From contig NZ_APNH01000001.1 in NCBI RefSeq assembly GCF_040361275.1, positions 620,001-684,000 on the forward strand: a stretch of 64,000 nucleotides of DNA, given 5' to 3'. This document shows positions 20,295-28,351 of the stretch, one piece after another. Under the pieces are notes generated by a model. It was not told the DNA's origin. It worked only from the letters and a program-made list of their open reading frames with translations, and did not search any database. Source of the DNA: Salinisphaera sp. T31B1 (lineage in GTDB: Bacteria > Pseudomonadota > Gammaproteobacteria > Nevskiales > Salinisphaeraceae). Positions within the stretch are counted from its first letter, which is position 1; each line of letters opens with the position of its first letter. The position numbers and the translations under genes were made by a program.

Positions 20295-21353
20295 ATGCAC
20301 CGGGCGCCTGGAGGGAGGCTACGCGCCGCGCATCGGTTGCGGTCGCTGGCTGTGGTGATCGGGCTGGCCTGCGCTATGTCCGGTACGGTGTTCGCCGATA
20401 CGCGCACCACCGGCCCTTCGCCCTGGGCCGATACGCTCGACGGTATCGCGGCCGACGCCGGTGCGCTCGAGCGGACGCATACGCTGATGGTGGCGATTGC
20501 CGGGCGGACGGTGGTCGACCGCGGTTTCCGCGGCCATGCCACCACAGAAACGGCCAATATCAAGTCGTTGTCCAAGACCTGGATGGGCGCCCTTGTCGGC
20601 GCGGCCATCGATCGCGGGGTGATCCGCGGCGTCGATCAGCCCGTCGTCGAGCTGCTGGGTGATCGCGTGCCCGCCGATATCGACCCGCGAGTGGCCACCA
20701 TCACCGTCGGGCAGCTGCTATCCATGCAGGCGGGCCTGGAACGTACGTCCGGTGCCCAATACGGCGCCTGGGTGGCCAGCCGCAACTGGGTCACCGATGC
20801 GCTGACCCGACCGTTCACCGGCGAGCCGGGCGGGCGCATGCGCTATTCGACGGGCAATACCCATCTGCTGTCGGCCGCGCTGACCCAAGCCAGCGGTCGC
20901 AGCACGCTCGCGCTCATGCGGGACTGGCTCGGCGAGCCGCTGGGGGTGGCGATTCCGCCCTGGACACGCGATCCCCAGGGCATTTATTTCGGCGGCAACG
21001 AAATGGGGTTGACTCCGCGCGCACTGCTGGCCTTCGGCGAGATGATCCGACGCGGCGGACGCGTGGGCGAACGCCGCGTACTGCCCGCCGAATGGATCGA
21101 GACCAGCTGGCAAGTCCGTACACGCTCGATCTACAACGGCGACGGGTACGGCTACGGCTGGTTCACCGCCGAGCTGGCCGGCGTGCGCGCGCATTATGGC
21201 TGGGGCTACGGTGGCCAGGTCCTGTTCGTCGTGCCCGCGCGTGCAATGACGGTCGTGATCACGTCCGATCCGAGGCCACCTTCGCGGGGCGCCTATCTCG
21301 ACCGTCTCAAGGCCGTGGTGGGCGAACTGATTGCCGCGACCGACGCGTCCTAG
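20295..21353 (+). CDS. Serine hydrolase of the beta-lactamase/class C family, secreted
   Basis: The protein of about 352 residues has an N-terminal signal-like segment ([18 protein letters not shown]) and the SxxK motif as SLSKTW. A YSTGN tetrad corresponds to YxN, and a C-terminal YGWGYGGQ stretch sits at the KTG position. It belongs with periplasmic penicillin-binding-protein-like esterases and amidases; the substrate is unknown. A GTG at 20277 gives six more residues and would overlap btuF, so the gene is probably the last member of the cobalamin transcript. A role in corrinoid metabolism is only suggested by that position. The 3' end overlaps the convergent VOC gene by four bases. Confidence 0.85.
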   Translation: MHRAPGGRLRAAHRLRSLAVVIGLACAMSGTVFADTRTTGPSPWADTLDGIAADAGALERTHTLMVAIAGRTVVDRGFRGHATTETANIKSLSKTWMGALVGAAIDRGVIRGVDQPVVELLGDRVPADIDPRVATITVGQLLSMQAGLERTSGAQYGAWVASRNWVTDALTRPFTGEPGGRMRYSTGNTHLLSAALTQASGRSTLALMRDWLGEPLGVAIPPWTRDPQGIYFGGNEMGLTPRALLAFGEMIRRGGRVGERRVLPAEWIETSWQVRTRSIYNGDGYGYGWFTAELAGVRAHYGWGYGGQVLFVVPARAMTVVITSDPRPPSRGAYLDRLKAVVGELIAATDAS

Positions 21354-21775
21354 GTGGCGAAAAGCTGGCCGCGATCCTTGAACGCCTTGAATTCCAGCGC
21401 GTTGCCACAGGGGTCGAGCAGAAACATCGTCGCCTGCTCGCCCGGCTGGCCGACGAAACGGACATAGGGTTCGATCACGAACTCGGTGTCACGCTCACGC
21501 AGCCGCTGGGCCAGGGTCTCCCATTCGTCCCATTCGAGTACGATGCCGAAGTGCGGGATCGGCACGTCGTGCCCGTCGACCGGGTTGGTATGGGCATGAT
21601 CCTGCGCATCGGTCTTGGGATGTTCATGGATGACCAGCTGATGGCCATAGAAATCGAAATCGACCCACTGGGTGTCCGACCGGCCTTCGGCCAGGCCGAA
21701 GACCTCGCCATAGAACCGGCGGGCCGCCGGCAGGTCATGGACCGGAATGGCCAGGTGAAACGGGGAAAGCGCCAT
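21350..21775 (-). CDS. VOC family (glyoxalase/dioxygenase-like) protein
   Basis: The 141-residue protein shows the vicinal-oxygen-chelate pattern: [23 protein letters not shown] at the start with a metal-type histidine, [13 protein letters not shown] in the middle, HFGIVLEW, and [15 protein letters not shown] with the terminal glutamate. Such proteins bind a divalent metal and act as lyases, dioxygenases or resistance proteins. Members with a similar domain are often annotated only as glyoxalase family. The gene is convergent with the serine hydrolase and has no metabolic neighbour that hints at its substrate. Confidence 0.88.
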   Translation of the reverse strand: MALSPFHLAIPVHDLPAARRFYGEVFGLAEGRSDTQWVDFDFYGHQLVIHEHPKTDAQDHAHTNPVDGHDVPIPHFGIVLEWDEWETLAQRLRERDTEFVIEPYVRFVGQPGEQATMFLLDPCGNALEFKAFKDRGQLFAT

Positions 21776-21919
21776 ACGGGACTCCGTGGCAACGTCGGGA
21801 GGGCTAGCCTAAACCGGCAGGCCGGGCGCGGGCCAGCCCGTTGGCGTGTGTCTTGGCGCCAACGCGCTCCCGGCCGGTATCACCGTGACGGCGGCGCTGT
21901 GCCCGGGCGGGCCGATCCC

Positions 21920-22552
21920 GTGGTTGACTGCTTCATACGAGACTCCGGCAGGCGTTGCGGGCCACGCTGTGCGCCGATACTACTGCTGGCGTTGATCGTC
22001 CTGCTGGCCAGTGGCTGTGCCCATCGGGTGGCCGACGACTATCCGGCCTATCTCGAGCGCACGGCCGGCGACTCCGCGCTCGGCCAGACCCGGGCCGCGT
22101 CCGAGTATGTCCAGCCTGCGCCCAGCCGCGGGTTCAGCTACGAGTTCCGGGCGTTGTCGTCGGGCATCGCCAATCGCTGGATCGTGGATATCGGCCAGAT
22201 GCTGGACGACCAGCTGCAGTCGGCCGATGTGCAGGCTGCCTTCAATGGCCTGGACAAGGTCGATATCCCCAACGGCGTGCGCACCGGTCTGCTCACCTTC
22301 GAGTTGCAGGGATACGACTTCGACGATTTCTCCGCCAATATCGCGCTGAAAGTGACGTACTACAACGCTGGCCAGACGGTACTGTCGAAAACCTACACCG
22401 CGACCGGGCGTTCACAGGCGATGAAGATGATGCTGGCCGGGGCCTTTGGCCAGAAGAACGCTGTTCAGCAGTCGACCAAACGGGCCATCGACGCCATTCT
22501 GGCGCAGTTGATCGAGGATCTGAACGCCTCGGGCGACCGGCGCGCGCGCTGA
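21920..22552 (+). CDS. Putative lipoprotein of YajG-like character
   Basis: A GTG start at 21920 gives about 210 residues with an arginine-rich N-terminus, a hydrophobic stretch and a lipobox LLASGC, so it is probably an outer membrane lipoprotein. The mature part includes GFSYEFRALSSGIANRWIVDIG and a long region of amphipathic strands ending in a helix (QSTKRAIDAILAQLIEDL). This shape recalls YajG-type lipoproteins that form pairs of beta strands, but I could not recognise a certain family. No neighbour on the same strand explains it. The start is the only one that places charged residues before the signal helix. Confidence 0.72.
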   Translation: MVDCFIRDSGRRCGPRCAPILLLALIVLLASGCAHRVADDYPAYLERTAGDSALGQTRAASEYVQPAPSRGFSYEFRALSSGIANRWIVDIGQMLDDQLQSADVQAAFNGLDKVDIPNGVRTGLLTFELQGYDFDDFSANIALKVTYYNAGQTVLSKTYTATGRSQAMKMMLAGAFGQKNAVQQSTKRAIDAILAQLIEDLNASGDRRAR

Positions 22553-22566
22553 TCGCACCAATCATG

Positions 22567-22597
22567 AAAAACCCGCGGCTGACGATCAGCCGCGGGT
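22567..22597. terminator. Intrinsic terminator
   Basis: ACCCGCGGCTGA and its perfect complement flank a three-base loop (22571-22597). The run AAAAA at 22567-22571 becomes a T-tract when read on the minus strand, so it terminates the PEBP gene at 22653-23129. It may also block transcription arriving from the convergent lipoprotein gene. Confidence 0.9.
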
Positions 22598-22652
22598 CAG
22601 ATCAGTACGGCGCGCATGACCAACGCCGTGGCGTCGTGCAGCCGCCGAGGCC

Positions 22653-23129
22653 TCAGTTGCGTTCGTAGCTGCCGATCAGGCGATCCATGCCGAGCAGGTG
22701 CGGCTCGATCTTTTCGAGCAGTTCACCCAGGGCCAGCCCGGTCGGCAGTTCCGGTTCGGCATCCAGTGCCAGTACCCAGAAATAATAATAGTGCGGGCCG
22801 TGGCCCTCGGGCGGCATCGGGCCACCGTAGCCGACTTCGCCGAAGTCGTTGTTGCCCACGGTGGCCACATCGGCGCCTTCGGCGATCTGGGTCATGTCGG
22901 CAGGCAGGTTGTAGCACAGCCAGTGCACGAAGCCGTACATGCCGTTCTGTACCAGGGGCGCGTCCGGATCGTGACAGATGATCGCCAGGCTGCGGGTGCC
23001 TTCGGGCACGTTCGACCACGACAGCTCCGGCGAGATGTTGTCGCCTTCGGCGCTGTATTTCTTCGGGATGGCGCCATGCTGCTTGAAGGCGCTGCTGGAG
23101 AGTTTCATGTCGGCGGGGGCGAATGGCAT
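22653..23129 (-). CDS. YbhB/YbcL family PEBP (Raf-kinase-inhibitor-like) protein
   Basis: The 158-residue protein matches bacterial phosphatidylethanolamine-binding proteins. It has NISPELSWSNVPEGTRSLAIICHDPDAP at residues 31-58 (anion-pocket DPDAP), FVHWLCYNLP, GYGGPMPPEGHGPHYYYF and a LLEKIEPHLLG tail. E. coli YbhB and YbcL are close in length. The biochemical role of the bacterial family is poorly defined. No signal peptide is seen, so the protein is probably cytoplasmic. A strong terminator follows. Confidence 0.93.
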   Translation of the reverse strand: MPFAPADMKLSSSAFKQHGAIPKKYSAEGDNISPELSWSNVPEGTRSLAIICHDPDAPLVQNGMYGFVHWLCYNLPADMTQIAEGADVATVGNNDFGEVGYGGPMPPEGHGPHYYYFWVLALDAEPELPTGLALGELLEKIEPHLLGMDRLIGSYERN

Positions 23130-23244
23130 GGAAAGTCCTTAGAACGAATGACCCGTCAAGCCTAACCCGATCCGTGCCCGGATAGGCAAGCCCGGAGTGT
23201 GTCGGTATCCTCGCGCCTGTTCGCCCGTTCGGTCAGGAGCCCAG

Positions 23245-23736
23245 ATGCATATCCGAGCCTTTCACGACGACGACTGGCCCGCGCTCTGGGCGATCCTGGC
23301 GCCGGTGTTCGCCGCCGGCGAGACGTATGCCGTGGACCGCGATATCGATGCCCGGCGCGCGCGCCGCTACTGGGTGGATCAGCCGGCGGCCTGCCTTGTC
23401 GCCGTCGACGACCGTGGGCAGCTGGCAGGCAGCTACTTCATCAAGGCCAATCAGGCCGGGCCGGGCGATCATGTGGCCAACTGCGGGTATATCGTCGCCG
23501 AGATCGCCCGTGGCCAGGGCATCGCCGGAGCGATGTGCGAACACAGCCAGCAACAGGCCCGGTCGCTGGGCTTCACGGCCATGCAATACAACTGCGTGGT
23601 GGCCACCAACACCAGTGCGCTCGCGCTCTGGCAGCGGCTGGGTTTTGCCGTGGTCGGCACGCTGCCCGGCGCCTTTCGGCATCCGCGCCTGGGCCCGGTC
23701 GATGCGCATGTGCTCTACAAGACGCTGGCCGGCTAG
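23245..23736 (+). CDS. GNAT family N-acetyltransferase
   Basis: The 163-residue protein has GNAT motif A as VAEIARGQGIAGAMCEHSQQQA with the acetyl-CoA pyrophosphate loop, plus ALALWQRLGFAVVGTLPGAFRH near the end, a standard motif B. It transfers an acetyl group to an amine, but the acceptor is unknown. The ATG at 23245 is favoured because CAGGAG lies six bases upstream. Its neighbours are unrelated. Confidence 0.9.
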   Translation: MHIRAFHDDDWPALWAILAPVFAAGETYAVDRDIDARRARRYWVDQPAACLVAVDDRGQLAGSYFIKANQAGPGDHVANCGYIVAEIARGQGIAGAMCEHSQQQARSLGFTAMQYNCVVATNTSALALWQRLGFAVVGTLPGAFRHPRLGPVDAHVLYKTLAG

Positions 23737-23828
23737 CGTCTGACAGCACGCGGGCATCGGGTGGTGTCGCCCGGCACGCGTCGGGGCCGGGGCTTACCAT
23801 AGGCCGCGCAGACAAACCGGAGGCGAGG

Positions 23829-25007
23829 ATGAGACAACCACTGAGCGGGATGCTGGACGCGGCCGTCGACGACGGCCGGCTGCCGTTCGTGGTGGCGATG
23901 GTCGCCGATGCACAGGGCGTGATCTTCGAGCACGCCGTCGCCGCCGACGGCCTGACGGTCGATGCCGACTCGATCTTCTGGCTGGCGTCGATGAGCAAGG
24001 CGGTCACCGCCACCGCGGCCATGCAGCTGGTCGAAGCCGGCACGCTGGCGTTGGACACGCCGGCCGGCGACTGGGTCCCCGAGTTGGCCGCCCCCGAGAT
24101 CCTCATCGGCTTCGACGACGATCGCCCGATGCTGCGACCGGCCCGGCGCACCATCACATTGCGCGATCTGCTCGCGCATACCTCCGGCCACGGCTATGCC
24201 TTTGGCCATGCCGATCTTTACCGGTACACCGAGGTGGCCGATCGGCCCGCGCGCAGCAGCGGCACGCGCGCGGCCTACGATCTTCCGTTGTTGTTCGAAC
24301 CGGGCAGCGACTGGCTCTACGGCGTCGGCGTGGACTGGGCAGGCGCGCTGCTCGAGGCGGCTACCGGCCAGCCGCTGGACACGCTGCTCGCCGAGCGGAT
24401 CTTCGCCCCATTGTCCATGGTCGATACCGGGTTCACGCTCGACGCCGATCAGTTTGTGCGCACCACGCCGCTGTATCGCCGCGACGCCGACGGCGGTCTG
24501 GCGCCGATGAAACGGCGCCGGCCCGAGCGCGCCGAGTTCTTTTCTGCGGGCGGCGGTCTGTACGGGACGCCGCGAGAATACTTGCGTTTTCTCGGTGCGC
24601 TGGCCGCGGACGGCCGTGACGGCGGCCGGCGACTGCTTGCGCCCGAAAGCGTGGCCGCACTGTGTCGCGATCAGGTACCTGGCCATCGGGCAGGCTGGAT
24701 CGCTTCGGCTCAGCCCCGGGTGACCGGCGATTTCGATATCACGCCGGGGGCGCGCGCTGGCTGGGGCCTGGGCTTTGCGCTCAACGAAGCCGCCACGGCC
24801 GAAGGCCGTTCCCCCGGCAGCCCCGGTTGGGCGGGTCTGGCCAATACCTATTACTGGATCGACCGCGAACGCGGGACCGCGGCCGTGTTCATGACCCAGC
24901 TGTTGCCGTTTGCCGATCCTTCGACGCTGGCGCTGCTGCGCGAGTTCGAGACGCGTCTGAATGACGGGCTCGATCGCAGTCGGCCGGGGCCAACGCACCG
25001 CGATTAG
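23829..25007 (+). CDS. Serine hydrolase (beta-lactamase family, EstB-like)
   Basis: The 392-residue protein has SxxK as SMSK near residue 56, a LRDLLAHTSGHGY segment that is standard in class C-like esterases, YGVGVDWAG at the YxN position and WAGLANTYYWID near the C-terminus. There is no signal peptide. The family includes EstB-type esterases and 6-aminohexanoate-dimer hydrolases acting on small esters or amides. It is unrelated in position to the similar hydrolase at 20295-21353. The stop overlaps the convergent gluconokinase gene by four bases. The start has a GAGGCGAGG purine tract upstream. Confidence 0.9.
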   Translation: MRQPLSGMLDAAVDDGRLPFVVAMVADAQGVIFEHAVAADGLTVDADSIFWLASMSKAVTATAAMQLVEAGTLALDTPAGDWVPELAAPEILIGFDDDRPMLRPARRTITLRDLLAHTSGHGYAFGHADLYRYTEVADRPARSSGTRAAYDLPLLFEPGSDWLYGVGVDWAGALLEAATGQPLDTLLAERIFAPLSMVDTGFTLDADQFVRTTPLYRRDADGGLAPMKRRRPERAEFFSAGGGLYGTPREYLRFLGALAADGRDGGRRLLAPESVAALCRDQVPGHRAGWIASAQPRVTGDFDITPGARAGWGLGFALNEAATAEGRSPGSPGWAGLANTYYWIDRERGTAAVFMTQLLPFADPSTLALLREFETRLNDGLDRSRPGPTHRD

Positions 25008-25576
25008 CGTGTGTGTTCCGAATACGCCGAATCGCGGCGGCCGTCTGGCGCCTGGCCGCATAGCGCTTGTGCGCAGCGCTCGACGACGGTGTCGAACGCG
25101 GCGTCGATATCCACCCGGATCGCTTCATCGGGGCGCGGCCGTTCCAGCGTGGCGAACTGGCTGTCCAGCATGGCCGGTGAGAAGAAATGCGCCCGAGCGC
25201 GCATGCGCTCGAGGATCAGCCGGTAGTCGCCGTCCAGAAACAGGAACACCAGATCCGGGTCAGCGCGTCGCAGCTGCTCGCGGTAGATACGCTTGAGCGC
25301 CGAGCAACCGATCAGAAGCGAGGCGTCGGCCGCGCGTCGGGCCCCGATCAACTCGGCCAGGGCGGCCAGCCAGCCGTGACGGTCGGCGTCGGTCAGCGGC
25401 TCGCCGCCGGCCATCTTGTCGATATTCGCCTGGGGGTGATAGTCGTCACCGTCGATATAGTCGATCTGCAGACGGTGGCCGATCGCTTTGCCCAGGCTGG
25501 ACTTGCCGCAGCCGGATACGCCCATCACCACCACCCGCCGGGGCCGCTGCAGCGAATGCGCTCCGTGTCTGCTCAT
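25004..25576 (-). CDS. gntK: Gluconokinase GntK
   Basis: The 190-residue kinase has a Walker A loop GVSGCGKSSLG near residue 20, IDGDDYHPQANIDKMAGGEPLTDADR (gluconate and magnesium site) and ACSALKRIYR-like GCSALKRIYREQLR. It phosphorylates D-gluconate to 6-phosphogluconate for the Entner-Doudoroff or pentose phosphate routes. The adjacent SDR and gluconate permease genes form a gluconate use module on the same strand, in the order permease, dehydrogenase, kinase. No GntR regulator lies nearby. Confidence 0.95.
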   Translation of the reverse strand: MSRHGAHSLQRPRRVVVMGVSGCGKSSLGKAIGHRLQIDYIDGDDYHPQANIDKMAGGEPLTDADRHGWLAALAELIGARRAADASLLIGCSALKRIYREQLRRADPDLVFLFLDGDYRLILERMRARAHFFSPAMLDSQFATLERPRPDEAIRVDIDAAFDTVVERCAQALCGQAPDGRRDSAYSEHTR

Positions 25577-25628
25577 GGGCAGGCTCGTACATGGCCGGGA
25601 TGAAGTGAGTGCGAATCGGTCATGTCGC

Positions 25629-26399
25629 TCACACGACCGAGGTCATGCCGCCGTCGACGAATATGTTCTGGCCCGAGACGAAGTCCGAAGCGCTGCTGCA
25701 CAGATAGACCAGCGTACCGACCAGTTCCTCCACCCGGCCCCAGCGCTGGGCCGGTGTGCGCTGTCGCACCCAGCGATCGAAATCGGCGTCCTGCCAGAGC
25801 GCGGTATTCATGTCGGTTTGAAAATAGCCCGGCGAGATGCAGTTCACCTGGATGTTGTAGCGCGCCAGATCGGCGGCCATGCCGCGGGTGAGCATGGCCA
25901 CGCCGCCCTTGCTGGCGGCATAGGGTGCGATGGTCTCGCGGGCCAGCACCGACTGGACCGAGCCGAGATTGACGATCTTGCCCGAGCCGCGTTCGCTCAT
26001 GCGTGCGGCCAGGGCGTTGGCGACATAGAACACGCCGGACAGATTGGTGGCGATCAGGGCATCCCAGTCCGCGGGATCGAACTCGGCAAAGGGTGCGCGT
26101 TGCTGGCGACCGGCGTTGTTGACCAGGATATCGGGCACGCCGTGGATGGCCACCAGGGCATCGATGCCGGCGCGTACGGCGGCCGCATCGGTGATATCGA
26201 AGCTGGCATGGCTGACCTCGGCGCCGGTGTCGTCGGCCAGGGCGGTCGCGGTCTCGGCCAGCGTCTTGCGATTACGACCGTGCAGGACCACGCGTGCGCC
26301 GCGTCCGGCCAGGCCGGCGGCCATGGCATGGCCCAGTCCGCGGGATGAGCCGGTCACGAATGCGAGCCGGCCGGACAGATCGAACAGCGAATCGGACAT
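25629..26399 (-). CDS. idnO: SDR oxidoreductase, gluconate 5-dehydrogenase type (IdnO-like)
   Basis: The 256-residue protein has the NAD(P) loop TGSSRGLG, NNAG, the catalytic tetrad as YAASK with serine in LGSVQS, and a C-terminal GQNIFVDGG. The first residues and the LFDLSGRLAFVTG start match the 5-keto-D-gluconate reductases (IdnO) that interconvert gluconate and 5-ketogluconate. The neighbours, a gluconate permease and gluconokinase, support this reading. The sister activity on 2-ketogluconate is possible. It lies 52 bases from gntK and 15 from the permease on one strand, so a single transcript is likely. Confidence 0.85.
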   Translation of the reverse strand: MSDSLFDLSGRLAFVTGSSRGLGHAMAAGLAGRGARVVLHGRNRKTLAETATALADDTGAEVSHASFDITDAAAVRAGIDALVAIHGVPDILVNNAGRQQRAPFAEFDPADWDALIATNLSGVFYVANALAARMSERGSGKIVNLGSVQSVLARETIAPYAASKGGVAMLTRGMAADLARYNIQVNCISPGYFQTDMNTALWQDADFDRWVRQRTPAQRWGRVEELVGTLVYLCSSASDFVSGQNIFVDGGMTSVV

Positions 26400-26414
26400 G
26401 GTGTCTCGTTGAAG

Positions 26415-27794
26415 CTAGAACAGGATGAACAGCATATAGGTCAGTGCGAAGGCGACCACCGATTCCAGCGCCTGCTGCACGGTCCAGGTCTTGAGGGTGG
26501 TGGCCACGTCCATGCCCATGAGCCGGCCGACCAACCAGAAGCCGGAATCGTTGACGTGCCCGGCGAACACCGAGCCGGCCGCCGTGGCCAGGGTGATCGC
26601 GACCACCTGCATGGCCGAGAAGTCGCCCGCGGCAACAGACGGCGCCATCAGCCCGGCCGCGGTCACCAGGGCCACGGTGGCCGAGCCCTGGGCCAGGCGC
26701 ACCAGTACGGCGACCAGATAGGCGGCCACGATCACCGGCAGGCCGATATCGCCCAGTGACCCGGCCAGCGCATCGCCGATACCCGAGGCCTGCAACACGC
26801 CGCCGAACATGCCGCCGGCGCCGGTGATCAGCACGACCGAACAGATCGGGCCGAGCGAGCGATCGAGAATCTTCTCCAGCGCGCTGCCGCGTTCGCCGCG
26901 ACGCCAGCCCAGCACGTACGAGGCCACGAGCACCGAGATCAACAGCGCGATCGGCGTCTGGCCGATCATCACGGCCAGCTTGAACCATTCGGCCGTCGCA
27001 TCCGCCCAGCCGATAGAGGCGGCGAACAGCAGGCTGGTGTTGGCAAAGATCAGCACCAGCGGCAGCAGCAGGATCGCGATCACCGTGGCCACGGCCGGCG
27101 GCTGGGCGATATTGTCGGTCTCCAGTTCGCCGAACAGTCCCGCGGTCACCCCGAACGGAAAACGCCGCGCGGCGAACAGGCCCCACAGATAGCCGGAGAC
27201 ATACCAGAGCGGAAACGCCATCACGATACCGACCAGCAGCACCAGGCCGGGATTGGCGCCGTACGCCTCGATCGCGGTCACCGGGCCCGGATGCGGGGGC
27301 ACGAACACATGCATCACCGAAAAGGCGGCCGCGGCCGGTAGCCCGTACAGCAGCACCGGCCCGTCGAGCCGGCGGGCCACGGCGAAGATGATCGGCAGCA
27401 TCACCACCAGACCGGCATCGAAGAAAATCGGAAAGCCCATGAACAGTGAGGCCAGGCCCAGGGCGAAGGGTGCACGTGCCTCGCCGAAGACCGCGACCAT
27501 GCGATCGGCCAGCGCCCGTGCGCCACCGGAGTGCTCGACCAGCTTGCCGAGCATCGCCCCGAAGCCCACCAGCAGCGCGACCGAGCCGAGGGTCTCGCCG
27601 AAGTTCGACACCATCACGTCGACGATCGCGTCCGAAGGGATACCGGTGGCGAACGCCGTGGCCAGGCTGACGATGGCCAGCGCGAGAAAGGCGTGGACCT
27701 TAAAGCGGATGATCAGAACCAGCAGCAGGGCGACGGCGAACGCGGCGATGGCCAGCAAGGGCCCGGCGGTCAACGTCTGGGACCAGTTTTCCAT
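26415..27794 (-). CDS. gntT: Gluconate:H+ symporter (GntP family)
   Basis: The 459-residue membrane protein has the GntP family pattern: a PLLAIAAFAVALLLVLIIRFKVHAF N-terminus, LGFGAMLG-like VGFGAMLGKLVEHSGG, the PIFFDAGLVVMLPI core and HVFVPPHPGPV, a near-universal signature of gluconate permeases. It imports D-gluconate or related aldonates with protons. ATG at 27794 is chosen because the upstream in-frame stretch is not conserved in character. The IdnO-like and GntK-like genes follow on the same strand, giving a complete import-to-phosphogluconate path. Confidence 0.95.
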   Translation of the reverse strand: MENWSQTLTAGPLLAIAAFAVALLLVLIIRFKVHAFLALAIVSLATAFATGIPSDAIVDVMVSNFGETLGSVALLVGFGAMLGKLVEHSGGARALADRMVAVFGEARAPFALGLASLFMGFPIFFDAGLVVMLPIIFAVARRLDGPVLLYGLPAAAAFSVMHVFVPPHPGPVTAIEAYGANPGLVLLVGIVMAFPLWYVSGYLWGLFAARRFPFGVTAGLFGELETDNIAQPPAVATVIAILLLPLVLIFANTSLLFAASIGWADATAEWFKLAVMIGQTPIALLISVLVASYVLGWRRGERGSALEKILDRSLGPICSVVLITGAGGMFGGVLQASGIGDALAGSLGDIGLPVIVAAYLVAVLVRLAQGSATVALVTAAGLMAPSVAAGDFSAMQVVAITLATAAGSVFAGHVNDSGFWLVGRLMGMDVATTLKTWTVQQALESVVAFALTYMLFILF

Positions 27795-27937
27795 GCGAGC
27801 CAACCCGGCGTCAGTGGATAAGAAGGGCCGCCTCTGCAGCGGCGGTCGCTGTACCCTGCACAGGGTCACAGAGGGCGGCGCGCCTGCCCATGCGACGATC
27901 GTATGGGGGCCGACCGCAATGGCCGGTTACCGCCCGG

Positions 27938-28342
27938 CTACCCGGGCGCGTCTTGCTCGGATGAATCGGCCCACTCGGGGCTGAACCCGCCGAGCATCGG
28001 ATGGTACATCTCGTCGCCGGCGTGCTGGGTGAACTCGACGTTGAGCCGGTGTTCATCGATACCCAGCGTCGCGGCACAGATCGCGACCAGCTGCTGCGCC
28101 AGGCGCAGCCGGAGCTCGGCGTCGCGGCCTCGCCGGATATCGCACATCAGCACGTGGGCGGGCACCGGCTCGCCATCGACGATGCGCCAAAGGCCGGCTT
28201 CGCCGAGTTCGCGGATGGCGATGCTGATACGCCGGATGTCCATGGCCATGGTCTCGGCATAGGTTTCTGCCAGACGGCCGGCCAGCGTGCGCTTGGTATC
28301 CGCCGGGTAATGGCCGCAGACGTCGAGCTGGAGATATGGCAT
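27938..28342 (-). CDS. Tautomerase family protein
   Basis: The 134-residue protein begins MPYLQLDV, exposing the N-terminal proline that is the catalytic base in the 4-oxalocrotonate tautomerase superfamily. RELGEAGLWRIVDGEPV fills the first repeat, and a second beta-alpha-beta unit follows. It resembles the longer two-unit or trimeric members. The likely substrate is a keto-enol acid, but nothing in the sequence fixes it. It starts nine bases after the MFS gene ends, so the pair is probably one unit. Confidence 0.78.
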   Translation of the reverse strand: MPYLQLDVCGHYPADTKRTLAGRLAETYAETMAMDIRRISIAIRELGEAGLWRIVDGEPVPAHVLMCDIRRGRDAELRLRLAQQLVAICAATLGIDEHRLNVEFTQHAGDEMYHPMLGGFSPEWADSSEQDAPG

Positions 28343-28351
28343 GGGCAGGTC

